Positions 8,277-16,684 of a DNA stretch of 64,000 bases are shown here, piece after piece (within the stretch, counting starts at the first letter, position 1; every line of letters begins with the position of its first letter). The stretch is taken from assembly GCF_052116305.1 (NCBI RefSeq), contig NZ_JBQKLI010000007.1, forward strand, positions 1 through 64,000, given 5' to 3'. The notes under the pieces were generated by a model. It searched no databases. It was not told the origin of the DNA and saw only the letters and a list, made by a program, of their open reading frames with translations. Made by a program: the position numbers and the translations under genes. The stretch comes from JBQKLI01 sp012798975 (GTDB lineage Bacteria; Bacillota; Clostridia; Tissierellales; Peptoniphilaceae).

Positions 8277-11041
8277 CTCTCTTTCCTCCTCTCCATACAA
8301 ATCATATTATATTCGCAGTAGCTGCAGACCTTATCATCCTCTGCTCCTTTAGAAAATTCTTTCATCCCTATCCCTTCAAGAATGTCGTTTATCTCAAAGC
8401 GGATATCCTGCTGCATTTTTTTTACTTCTTCTCTCGATACTTCTTCTGATCGTTTCCCCTCTTCCGTTGTCCTATAAAAAACATGAATTTCTTCTTTTTT
8501 AACGGATAAGTATCTGCAGCTGACTGGTTCTGCTGCGAGACTATATATAGGAAACTGCAGTGTTTTTCTTTTTTCAATATCTTTCCAATATTTAATAGAA
8601 GCAGATCCCAGTTTATAATCTACTAGTTTAACTTCTCCATCTGTAGACTGGTCTATTCGATCGATCCGTCCATTGATGTGGACGATCTGTTCTTTATCTC
8701 CGGATTTAAACACATGCTCTACTTGAATCTTTGCTTCAAAATGAGAAGGATAGAATTTTTTTTTGTGTTTTCCTAAATCTTCTAAATCTTTTCGAATTAG
8801 TTTTAAAATATGACCGCTATAAAGTTTTAATTCTAATCTTGTTTCTTCCAAGTTTAAATTAAAACCAAGGCTGCCCGCCCTTTGAAAAAGATTCTTCTCT
8901 ATAAATTCTTTGCTTCCCGACCAGTCATAGAACCCTTTATCTAAAAAGGTTCTTATGTTTTTATTATAGTACTTATAATACATCTCTAAGACTTCATGAC
9001 ACAGCTCTCCTAGACGAAACGTTTCTTGGGCTTTTGGATCGACATAGGGAGATTGTATATTCATTACATATCGATAATTGTATTTTGCAGGACAGCTTTG
9101 ATATGTCTCCAGTTCAGTAACCGAAAAAAATGATTTCAAATAAAAATTATTGTCTTTCTTAATTTCTGTGTTTCTCTTTGTAAAAATTCCTTTATATCTT
9201 TTTAAGTCTTCCACTGTACTGATAGAATTTGGTAGTGGACGTATAAAATCTTTTACAGTATATTTTTCTATATCTTCATTCCCGCTCATTATTTCTCTTA
9301 GATAAAAAGACGGGAGATCATCTTTGCAATAAGAAAAGAATACAGATTTCTTAGCCGAGCTTAAAGCTGTCAAGAAATTCAGCCTGTCTTCTTCCTGATC
9401 CTCCCTTTTATTGTGAAGAGAAATTCCAGAATTTTTTAATTCTTCGATCGCTTTTTCTTCAAAGAAATAATGATACTCGGTTTTTTTTGGATAATTTTTG
9501 TCTTTCATTCCTGGAATAAGGACTAGATCATAAGAAGTCAATCGAATATCCTGAAGTTTTTTGATTTGAACGCCTTTTATCAAAGAATTTCCTGCATTTA
9601 CTGTATAGTTTTCGAAAACTTCCATTAAAAACTCCCGATACTCTTTAGGATTTAAAGTCAGTAAAAACCCATTATATTGAGATCTAACCCTCTCAAACCA
9701 TAATAAAATTTCTTTATAGGCTGATTTCAGGGAAAGGTCCTCTTCTAAGAGACGCTTACTTTTAATTATCTCTATTATTCTATTTAAAAGAGAGCCGCTG
9801 ACATTCTTCCGTATTAGTACATGCCATTCTTCTAATTCTTCAAGAATTTTCTGTATCTTTTCCTGGTCTCTTGCTAAACAGATATCCTGATCCTCTCTAT
9901 ACTCCCTTATTGTTTGATAGTTTTTTAAATGGATAAGATTCTTCAAGACAAATGCGGACTCTTCCTTGATTTCCGGCAATATAGAATTGCCGATATTCCC
10001 CAACAAAAACTCCTGATTGCTTTCATATTCCCATAGAAGGGATCTAAATTCTTTAAAAAGGTTTATTTTAAGCAGAGGTATATTTCTTTGATAATGGAAA
10101 GGAATCTGCTCTTTTTCCAAATGATAAAGAATTAAATCTTCCTGTTCTTTATTTTTTAGGGCAATTACCATTTCTTCAAAGGGTATTCCTTTTATTCTTT
10201 GTCTTTTTATTTCTTGAGAGATTCCTTTAGCTTCTAGATAGGGATCTTCCGCCATTAGGACTTTAATATTCTCTGCTTGGACTTTTTCCTGGCTTGCAAG
10301 ATTCTTAGCAAGCCTTTGAAAACTCTTCCTTTCAGTTTCAATCCGCTCTTCTATGAAGCCTATCTTTCTGAGCTTTCTCAATGTCTTTTCTACGATAGAA
10401 AAATCTTCTATGCTATGAAAATAAATTTCTGTATTATTACAGGAAACTTCTTTTATCCACTGCATTTCTACAGGTCTAAATTCCTGAAATCCATCTATAT
10501 AAATATAATATCCTTTGAATTGTTCGCAGATATTTTTATCGAAATCTTTAAATCCATAAGGATCCGGAATATTAAACAACTCCATCTGTCTTTCGTATTC
10601 TTCCAATATTAAGAGAATAACTTCTAGAGATTTTAATTCTATAGACTTTCTTACTACAGCCAAGTCTTTATGAGAATTTCTTATGAGAGATAGTATTTGT
10701 CTGCAGATAGCAAGAAAGCCCTCGGATAGATAAAGGCTCTCTTGTTCGACTATTTTTTTCTGCTGCAGATTTTCAACACTTTTTCGAAGAAGAATATTCA
10801 TAAAATATTTTCCGATATCTTGATGAAGATGGTGTTGATTCAGCAATTCTTCAAAGGTAGCAATCTTTAAATTTCCTATAACGCCCAAACGATTCAGGAT
10901 CTTTTTTGAAAGGACATCTACGATATCCCGGTTGGGAAAGATTATTAAAAAATCTTCTTCTCGGTCTATATGTTCGTATATTTTATTTTCTAAAATTTCT
11001 AAAGATTGGTTCGTAAAGTTCTCTTTAAATATCTTAAGCAT
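8273..11041 (-). CDS. addB: ATP-dependent helicase/nuclease subunit B
   Basis: This 922-residue partner of AddA has a divergent helicase-like N-terminal half. Its C-terminal PD-(D/E)XK nuclease shows INGRIDRI and KLVDYKLG. Four cysteines typical of the AddB iron-sulphur staple are present: one in TYQSCPAKYNYRY (about residue 649) and Cys906, Cys909 and Cys915 in CSYCEYNMIC. The N-terminal Walker A typical of Bacillus AddB is not evident (the protein begins MLKIFKENFTNQS), so it may be the shorter clostridial form. The start forms TAATG with the ROK kinase stop, and its end overlaps addA, as expected for a complex made in fixed proportion. Confidence 0.82.
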   Translation of the reverse strand: MLKIFKENFTNQSLEILENKIYEHIDREEDFLIIFPNRDIVDVLSKKILNRLGVIGNLKIATFEELLNQHHLHQDIGKYFMNILLRKSVENLQQKKIVEQESLYLSEGFLAICRQILSLIRNSHKDLAVVRKSIELKSLEVILLILEEYERQMELFNIPDPYGFKDFDKNICEQFKGYYIYIDGFQEFRPVEMQWIKEVSCNNTEIYFHSIEDFSIVEKTLRKLRKIGFIEERIETERKSFQRLAKNLASQEKVQAENIKVLMAEDPYLEAKGISQEIKRQRIKGIPFEEMVIALKNKEQEDLILYHLEKEQIPFHYQRNIPLLKINLFKEFRSLLWEYESNQEFLLGNIGNSILPEIKEESAFVLKNLIHLKNYQTIREYREDQDICLARDQEKIQKILEELEEWHVLIRKNVSGSLLNRIIEIIKSKRLLEEDLSLKSAYKEILLWFERVRSQYNGFLLTLNPKEYREFLMEVFENYTVNAGNSLIKGVQIKKLQDIRLTSYDLVLIPGMKDKNYPKKTEYHYFFEEKAIEELKNSGISLHNKREDQEEDRLNFLTALSSAKKSVFFSYCKDDLPSFYLREIMSGNEDIEKYTVKDFIRPLPNSISTVEDLKRYKGIFTKRNTEIKKDNNFYLKSFFSVTELETYQSCPAKYNYRYVMNIQSPYVDPKAQETFRLGELCHEVLEMYYKYYNKNIRTFLDKGFYDWSGSKEFIEKNLFQRAGSLGFNLNLEETRLELKLYSGHILKLIRKDLEDLGKHKKKFYPSHFEAKIQVEHVFKSGDKEQIVHINGRIDRIDQSTDGEVKLVDYKLGSASIKYWKDIEKRKTLQFPIYSLAAEPVSCRYLSVKKEEIHVFYRTTEEGKRSEEVSREEVKKMQQDIRFEINDILEGIGMKEFSKGAEDDKVCSYCEYNMICMERRKER

Positions 11042-11940
11042 TATTTATATCCTAATTTTTCAAATGCAAGTTTTCCTGCACCGATGACTCCTGCATCGTT
11101 TTGGAATTTTGCTGCAGTGATTTCCATTCCTTCAGGACGATTGCAGATTTTTTTATACTGTTCTATAGCTTCATCCCACCAGTGCTCTTTCGTTTCTATA
11201 AAACCTCCGCCGATTACAACCCCTTCCGGATCAAAAATATTTTTTATGGAAGCGAGATACAATCCTAAGTCATGGGCAATTCTTTTTACTGAATCTTTCG
11301 CAGCTTGGTCTTTTTCAATCTTTGCAATAATTTCAGGACCTGTTTCCTCTTTGCCTGTCAGTTCTTGATAGTTGATGCTTAAAGCTGATCCTGCAATATA
11401 TTTTTCGGCACATCCATGTTGTGTACAGGTACATAGTCTTCCTTCTGGATATAAAATCATATGTCCCAATTCTGCCCCTTGAAAATTAGCTCCTTGCCAA
11501 AAGCCCATTTTATGATCATAAATTGCTCCGCCAAGTCCAGTCCCCATCGTAAGCATGACGAAGGACGAATAGTCTTTCGCTGCCCCTAGCCATTTTTCGC
11601 ATAATGCAGCGATATTTGCATCATTGTCAACATATACAGGAATACTGATATTTTTTTCCAGCTCTTCTTTAAGACGAAGACCTGTCCACCCTTCAATATT
11701 GCCTGCAAATTTAACAATTCCTTTTTCTGAATCGATAAACCCCGCAGTTCCTATGCCGATCCCCTCAATATCAGAGGTCATCAGCCTATCAATAGAGATA
11801 CGAATTCTTTTCAGCACTTCGTCTCGTCCGTCTTCTGCATTAGACTGGATGCGGTATTTATCAATGACATTACCTTCCTCGTCGATGACAGCAGAATTGA
11901 TCTTCGTTCCCCCGATATCAATTCCTATTACTTGTTTCAT
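11041..11940 (-). CDS. ROK-family sugar kinase (glucokinase)
   Basis: This 299-residue protein begins with the ATP-binding DIGGTKI motif. It continues with GIGTAGFID, DNDANIAALCEKW (catalytic Asp in the DND motif), MTMGTGLGGA, the ROK signature with GAELGHM, and the zinc-binding CTCTQHGCAEKY. These mark a ROK kinase, most likely glucokinase, phosphorylating glucose to glucose 6-phosphate in the cytoplasm. Substrate choice within ROK kinases cannot be settled by motif. The gene overlaps the upstream nucleoside kinase by four bases (ATGA) and addB by one base. Confidence 0.88.
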   Translation of the reverse strand: MKQVIGIDIGGTKINSAVIDEEGNVIDKYRIQSNAEDGRDEVLKRIRISIDRLMTSDIEGIGIGTAGFIDSEKGIVKFAGNIEGWTGLRLKEELEKNISIPVYVDNDANIAALCEKWLGAAKDYSSFVMLTMGTGLGGAIYDHKMGFWQGANFQGAELGHMILYPEGRLCTCTQHGCAEKYIAGSALSINYQELTGKEETGPEIIAKIEKDQAAKDSVKRIAHDLGLYLASIKNIFDPEGVVIGGGFIETKEHWWDEAIEQYKKICNRPEGMEITAAKFQNDAGVIGAGKLAFEKLGYK

Positions 11941-13583
11941 GCTTCTTCTCCTTTCTTTCCAATAAACTCCCTTAATATAGATCTTGAAGGAATATTTTCT
12001 TCTTCTTCAAACTCAATAAAATATTTCAAAAAGGATTTTAGTCTCTTTACATCTTTATAATATATCCCTTCTCGATCATATTGGTCGAATAATTTCATAA
12101 CATATTTTTTTAGAACAGGTATTTCATATACTAGAGAGGAGTCGATGGCTATATCTGCATAGTCTTGATAAGGATATATATTTTTCTTCTCTCCCTTTCG
12201 TACTCCTCTCCACTCGGTAAATACTTCGTCCAAGCTTTTTCCTCTTGTTCTAGTATCTCGAACCATTCGGCGAAGAAGTCGGACATCTGTTGTAGAAATT
12301 CGATTATGGGAATCCATATTAAGCTGGGTTAAAGCTGATACATAGACTTTATACTTTTTCTTTTCCGGTATCAAATGGGTTAGTTTTGGATTTAATCCAT
12401 GAATCCCTTCCAAAATCAGTATGCTTTTCTTTTCAAGCTTTATTTTTCTCCCTGACCTTTCAGATTTACCGGTAATAAAGTTAAATTTCGGCAGTTCTAT
12501 TTCTTCTCCTTCGATTAATGCAAGCAGATCTTTATTAAAAAGATCCAGCTGAATCGCTTCAAAAGCCTCAAAATCTCGTTTTCCTTCTTCGTCTAATGGA
12601 GTATCTTCTCTGTCAACAAAATAATCATCCATATGAAGAGGAATAGGTTTCAGCCCATGAACTCCCAACTGGACAGCTAAACGGTATGCTAGAGTCGTTT
12701 TACCCGAGGAACTGGGCCCTGCTATCTGTACCATAGAGATAGAGCCGTCCTTCACTATATTTTCAGCGATAGCCGCTACTTGATTTTCGAAATAGGCTTC
12801 TGATACATGGATCAAAAAATCGATATCCTTCTTAAGAATTTTTTCATTTAAACTTCCCACTGAACCAATATCTAATAAATCTGTCCACTTCTTTGAAGAT
12901 TCAAAAATCTTAGCAAGAGATTTTTCTTCTTTAAAAGGCGGGACTCTTCCTCCGGTTTCTGGAGTAGGTATCACGATAACAACTCCTGGATAATAAGAAT
13001 GAAGTCTGAACTTCTCGATGTATTTTGTAGCAGGAGCCAGATAACCGTGGAATGAAAAATACCTTCCATCTACTGTATATATATCAAACTCCTCTTTTTT
13101 CAATGTTTTCAGCAGACGGATCTTGTCTGCATATCCTTCTTTTTCAAAAAGGGAGATCGCAATATCGCGATCTACACTTTTTCTTTCTATCGGAAGATCT
13201 TCTTTGATAATCTTCTCCATTTCCTTTTCTATAAGATAAAGTTCTTCATGTTTTAAAGCTTCTCCGTCTTTTCTTTCTAAATAGAGTCCGTTTCCGATTG
13301 AATGCTCTACGATAATATTGTGCTCCGGTATTACTCTTTTCGCAGCTAGTATAAAAATTAAGGTTATAGTTCTAGATAAAATCCGATACCCGTCAGCTGA
13401 ATTTCTATAAACCCAGTTGATTACTGCATCCTTCTCTATTATATAATCCAAGTTTTTCATTTCATTATCGACAAGGGCAGCCACGATTTGTTTCATATTG
13501 TCGGCATATCTTTCTGCTATTTCTTTTAAACTTCGGTCTTCTTGTATTTCTTTGAGCTTTCCCTCGATGGAGAGTCTAATCAC
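11937..13583 (-). CDS. Nucleoside kinase, uridine kinase/phosphoribulokinase-like
   Basis: This protein of about 548 residues has an N-terminal threonyl-tRNA-synthetase-like region (HSIGNGLYLERK...) and a C-terminal P-loop kinase domain. Walker A is AGPSSSGKTTLAYRL, followed by PLHMDDYFVDREDTP and ILEGIHGLNPKL. This architecture is known in Firmicutes as a nucleoside kinase (uridine kinase-like) family, probably making UMP/CMP from nucleosides. A GTG start at 13583 is chosen because GGAGGTGAT lies just upstream. The longer reading begins with an unlikely TTG. It overlaps the pseudouridine synthase gene by 8 bases. Confidence 0.82.
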   Translation of the reverse strand: MIRLSIEGKLKEIQEDRSLKEIAERYADNMKQIVAALVDNEMKNLDYIIEKDAVINWVYRNSADGYRILSRTITLIFILAAKRVIPEHNIIVEHSIGNGLYLERKDGEALKHEELYLIEKEMEKIIKEDLPIERKSVDRDIAISLFEKEGYADKIRLLKTLKKEEFDIYTVDGRYFSFHGYLAPATKYIEKFRLHSYYPGVVIVIPTPETGGRVPPFKEEKSLAKIFESSKKWTDLLDIGSVGSLNEKILKKDIDFLIHVSEAYFENQVAAIAENIVKDGSISMVQIAGPSSSGKTTLAYRLAVQLGVHGLKPIPLHMDDYFVDREDTPLDEEGKRDFEAFEAIQLDLFNKDLLALIEGEEIELPKFNFITGKSERSGRKIKLEKKSILILEGIHGLNPKLTHLIPEKKKYKVYVSALTQLNMDSHNRISTTDVRLLRRMVRDTRTRGKSLDEVFTEWRGVRKGEKKNIYPYQDYADIAIDSSLVYEIPVLKKYVMKLFDQYDREGIYYKDVKRLKSFLKYFIEFEEEENIPSRSILREFIGKKGEEA

Positions 13584-14535
13584 GAGGATCACCTCCAAAT
13601 AGAACTCTGTAAATTTTTAAGAAATTTTCTGGGAGAGGAGCTGTAATTTTTTTCTGATTAAGATGCCCTTCTATATTATTAAACTCTAATCCATAGGAAT
13701 GAAGAAGCTGAAAAGAAAGACCCAGTTTTTTCATCTTCTTGTTTATATTTCGATCCCCATATTTTATATCTCCAATAACCGGATGGCCTACTGCCGCTAA
13801 ATGAGCTCTGATCTGATGAGTTCTGCCTGTAATCAATTCTATTTCAATATAGGAATATTCACCATTTGTGTGAAGATTTCGTACTTTTGTGATGGACTCT
13901 TTTCCGCTTTCCCGAACTTCAACTTTGTTAATCTCTTCATCTTTTTCAAGACTTTTCGTAATCCTTTGATCTCGAATATTTCCTTTACAGATTGTACGGT
14001 ATATCTTCGTAATATTTCGCCCGCGAAACTGCTGATTAAAATATTTCAGCGAATGGGCATTCTTGCATCCCATAATCAATCCGCTTGTATTTCGATCAAG
14101 GCGATTTGCCAAAGCGGGTACGAAACTTTTTTCCTTTCTAGGGATATATTCTTCTTGTATAATAAGATAGGTAACAAAATGATCAACAATTGTTCTTCCA
14201 TAATCCTCTGGCCCTGCAGGATGAGACAGCATGTCAACAGGCTTATTGATCAGGCAGATATCTTCATCCTCATAAAGTATGTCGAGATGAACCTTCTTAA
14301 GCTCTCTTTCTTTTTCAACTTCATACTCTTTCAAGACTTCGTCATAGATATAAATATTCAAAACATCATCTTTGTTTAATATCTGGTCCGGCTGGGCGCG
14401 TTTCTTGTTTACCTTAATTTTTTTTGTACGAATATATTTCTGCAGCAGATGGTTCGGTGCTTTCGGCAGATATTTTTTTAGAAAACGATCCAATCTTTGT
14501 TCTTTGTCATTTTCTCCGATAATTACTTCTCTCAT
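13576..14535 (-). CDS. RluA-family pseudouridine synthase
   Basis: An N-terminal S4 RNA-binding domain (RLDRFLKKYLPKAP... LLQKYIRTKKIKVN) is followed by the RluA catalytic domain. The latter carries the signature ANRLDRNTSGLIMG, whose Asp is the nucleophile, and GRTHQIRAHLAAVGHPVIGD. It converts uridines in rRNA or tRNA to pseudouridine. The exact site (RluC/RluD type) cannot be told. The ATG at 14535 (319 residues) is preferred over an upstream start at 14574 because AAAAGGAGCC sits correctly before it and the -10 of a promoter overlaps the longer reading. It is the first gene of the long operon down to 1153. Confidence 0.9.
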   Translation of the reverse strand: MREVIIGENDKEQRLDRFLKKYLPKAPNHLLQKYIRTKKIKVNKKRAQPDQILNKDDVLNIYIYDEVLKEYEVEKERELKKVHLDILYEDEDICLINKPVDMLSHPAGPEDYGRTIVDHFVTYLIIQEEYIPRKEKSFVPALANRLDRNTSGLIMGCKNAHSLKYFNQQFRGRNITKIYRTICKGNIRDQRITKSLEKDEEINKVEVRESGKESITKVRNLHTNGEYSYIEIELITGRTHQIRAHLAAVGHPVIGDIKYGDRNINKKMKKLGLSFQLLHSYGLEFNNIEGHLNQKKITAPLPENFLKIYRVLFGGDPRD

Positions 14536-14547
14536 TTTAGGCTCCTT

Positions 14548-14575
14548 TTGGCAATCTTTTTCTTTATGGTACAAT
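14548..14575 (+). promoter_or_regulatory. Promoter of the MltG-like gene
   Basis: TTGGCA, 16 bases, TACAAT, with an extended TGG before the -10. The -10 shares two bases with the divergent minus-strand -10. Confidence 0.5.
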
Positions 14576-14603
14576 TATATCATGTATTCATAAAGCTGTT
14601 GAA
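14574..14603 (-). promoter_or_regulatory. Promoter of the rluA-to-ycxB operon
   Basis: On the minus strand a perfect TATAAT (14574-14579) lies about 18 bases after TTCAAC (14598-14603), about 39 bases before the pseudouridine synthase start. It overlaps head-to-head with a plus-strand promoter at 14548-14575, so the two transcription units may compete. Confidence 0.6.
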
Positions 14604-14646
14604 TGGGCTTTACTCCATCAGCAGATATATAGCAAAGGAGCTCAAA

Positions 14647-15054
14647 ATGAGAAAATTTATTGGAAGAGTTAAAGACACCCTTTATGATTTGAATCATCTT
14701 ATGTGGATCTTAATCATCATTTTAGCGATGGGCATTATTATAAGTTTTCAAACCTATGATCTTTTTTCTAGAGATTACACCACCAGCGAAACCTCTGTAT
14801 CTAATTCCCAATCTCCCGTTTCTAAAGTGGCAGAAGAACCCCCAAGCGAGATTCAAGTGACCATACCAGAAGGTGCAACTTATCTTGATGCAGCCAAAAT
14901 CTTAATCGATGCAAATATTATCAAAGATGAAGAAAGTTTTGTTAAGCTGATTCAGGAAAAGAAACTTGAAGAAGGCATACTCCCCGGATCCTATACTTTA
15001 ACCCAAGGTATGGATTATGAAGAGCTTCTGCAAGTTTTAACAACAGAATCATAA
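14647..15054 (+). CDS. Small membrane protein with MltG/YceG-like N-terminal domain
   Basis: This 135-residue protein has a single membrane anchor (MWILIIILAMGIIISF, about residues 19-36). An extracytoplasmic linker and a LysM-like module follow (VTIPEGATYLDAAKILIDANIIKDEESFVKL... GSYTLTQGMDYEELLQVL). This module precedes the catalytic domain of MltG endolytic transglycosylases, but the catalytic domain is absent, so it should not cut glycan itself. It may bind peptidoglycan or a divisome partner (inference). The start at 14647 has AAAGGAG seven bases upstream. A terminator at 15065 follows. Confidence 0.65.
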   Translation: MRKFIGRVKDTLYDLNHLMWILIIILAMGIIISFQTYDLFSRDYTTSETSVSNSQSPVSKVAEEPPSEIQVTIPEGATYLDAAKILIDANIIKDEESFVKLIQEKKLEEGILPGSYTLTQGMDYEELLQVLTTES

Positions 15055-15064
15055 ATAATAAAAG

Positions 15065-15088
15065 GCAGATCGAAGTATCTGCTTTTTG
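15065..15088 (+). terminator. Terminator of the MltG-like gene
   Basis: Stem GCAGAT / ATCTGC with a six-base loop followed by TTTTT, eight bases beyond the stop codon. Confidence 0.8.
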
Positions 15089-15147
15089 CTATTTTTAAAT
15101 TTTTCGGGTATATAGCTACTAGTCATATTTTTAATAAGGAGGTCTCT

Positions 15148-15576
15148 ATGAAGAAGACATTAAAAAAAGCTATTATATTTACAATTATCGGTTTGGTTCT
15201 CGGTGTTTATTTTAGGGAATTTACGAAATGGAATGGATTTGTAGAGGACGGAGCTTTAATCGGTCCCACATCCCTTTCTTTTATGCATACCCACATGCTT
15301 ACCTTGGGTACAGTAATGACTCTGCTGTTCGGAACAATATTAAACCAGCAGGGGCTGGGACTTCAGTCTTTAGGCAAGCGCTGGGTCTTTTACGAGATCG
15401 GCGTTTATCTTACTGTCCTTATGATGTTCATTCGAGGAAATATTCAGGTTTTAAATATCAATCTATCAAATGCTTTAGACGCATCTATATCAGGGTTGGC
15501 AGGATAATCCCATATCATTTTAGGAGTTTCTTTTATTCTGATTCTCTTAAAACTTTATAAAACAGCTGAACATTAA
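15148..15576 (+). pseudogene. DUF2871 membrane protein interrupted by in-frame TAA
   Basis: The reading frame starts at ATG 15148 (AAGGAGG seven bases upstream) and runs to TAA at 15505-15507. It then continues in the same frame with SHIILGVSFILILLKLYKTAEH to a second TAA at 15574. The second part is the fourth hydrophobic segment typical of DUF2871 (small four-helix membrane proteins with histidines, here SFMHTHMLTLG). A single nonsense change, or a sequencing error, therefore separates 119 residues from the last 22. The shortened protein would lack its final helix. A terminator at 15581 follows the second stop, not the first, supporting 15576 as the ancestral end. Confidence 0.75.
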
Positions 15577-15580
15577 AAAG

Positions 15581-15613
15581 CCTTGAGAGGAATATTCCTC
15601 TCAAGGTTTTTTA
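15581..15613 (+). terminator. Terminator after the DUF2871 gene
   Basis: A 12-bp perfect stem built from CCTTGAGAGGAA and its complement is followed by TTTTTT, starting five bases after the second stop of the DUF2871 frame. Confidence 0.92.
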
Positions 15614-15703
15614 TTTTGAATTTATATAAGAATATTCTTTTTATGTCCTATGTTAAGAAATCAAAACCTTTTTATAAAAACAGAAAATACTTGGTATTTT
15701 ATT

Positions 15704-15730
15704 TTCCGCCATATCTCCACTCTTTTTTTA
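15704..15730 (-). repeat. Dispersed 3'-end repeat, copy 1 (after rnfD)
   Basis: Minus-strand AGAGTGGAGATATGGCGG begins within a few bases of the rnfD stop and is followed by a small hairpin (AAAATAC/GTATTTT). The same 15-mer AGAGTGGAGATATGG occurs after ilvE (32436-32450), and the A-run plus GAGTGGAGA core occurs after the phosphoesterase gene (32182-32197). Confidence 0.55.
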
Positions 15731-16684
15731 TCTTGACTGGCTGATTATACTGACTCCTTTATGACCAAAAACTCTAGGCACTATCCAAGTTTCCAAAAGG
15801 GGAGCAGTCAAGTTCATTATTAAAATCGCAACTCCGATTCCTCCAGGAAGATCGAAAAGCTGTCTCAGTATTCCAGTAAGAATCCCTATACAAAGTGCAT
15901 AATAGAATCTTGCCCTTCGATTCAAAGGGCTGGAAGCATAATCTGTTACCATAAATACCGCAGCAAACATTGCCGTTCCCGAAAGAATATGATAAAATGC
16001 AAAATTTAAATCAGATTCTCCAAAAAGCATAGCTGTTAGAAAAAGTCCGCCCATCACTGCTAAAGGCATTTCAAAATGTATAATTTTTCGAATAACAAGA
16101 TATAGAAATCCTAAAAGAATCGCCCATTTAACCGTTTCGCCTATTCCCCCGCCAATCTCACCGAAAAATATTTGAGATATTTCGGGAGCGCCTGCAAGGA
16201 TTTCTTTTTGGCCATTTCCCACAAAGGCTAAAGGCGTAGCGATGGAAACTGCATCCGGGCCTGGGGTTATCCAATTTGTAATAATAGGTGTAAAGAGTAT
16301 CTTAATCAGTACCCTTGAGAAAACTGCGGGATTGAAAATATTGTTGCCGAGACCTCCTGCTATTTGTTTTACAAGGACTATGGCGATAAAAGAACCCAGT
16401 ATTATAATCCAGAAAGGTACGTTTGAAGGATAGCTCAGCGCAACTAACAATCCAGTTACCGCAGCAGACAGATCCTTCACGGTAATATCTTGTTTCGTTA
16501 ATTTTTGATAGAGGTATTCAAAGATTATAGAGGATAGTATTCCGATGAGAATCATCCATAAGCTTCTTATTCCAAATTTTACTATAGCCATAGCTGATAC
16601 CGGTATAAGTGCAATCAGGACATCTCTCATAATATCAGATGTTTTTATAGAAGACTTTAGAAAAGGGGCTTTTGTTTTAGTCAT
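15728..16684 (-). CDS. rnfD: Rnf complex membrane subunit RnfD
   Basis: This 318-residue polytopic membrane protein of the RnfD/NqrB family shows about ten hydrophobic segments. It has conserved stretches NPAVFSRV, GGLGNNIFNP and SIATPLAFVG. The last contains the Thr-rich motif that carries covalent FMN in RnfD/NqrB. It begins with KAPFLKSSIKTSDIMRDVLIALIP, typical for the family. RnfD is a core of the ferredoxin:NAD+ oxidoreductase that pumps Na+ or H+. It overlaps rnfC by eight bases. The genes normally next in the operon (rnfG, E, A, B) are absent. After rnfD there is only a repeat copy and a convergent plus-strand gene. Confidence 0.9.
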   Translation of the reverse strand: MTKTKAPFLKSSIKTSDIMRDVLIALIPVSAMAIVKFGIRSLWMILIGILSSIIFEYLYQKLTKQDITVKDLSAAVTGLLVALSYPSNVPFWIIILGSFIAIVLVKQIAGGLGNNIFNPAVFSRVLIKILFTPIITNWITPGPDAVSIATPLAFVGNGQKEILAGAPEISQIFFGEIGGGIGETVKWAILLGFLYLVIRKIIHFEMPLAVMGGLFLTAMLFGESDLNFAFYHILSGTAMFAAVFMVTDYASSPLNRRARFYYALCIGILTGILRQLFDLPGGIGVAILIMNLTAPLLETWIVPRVFGHKGVSIISQSR

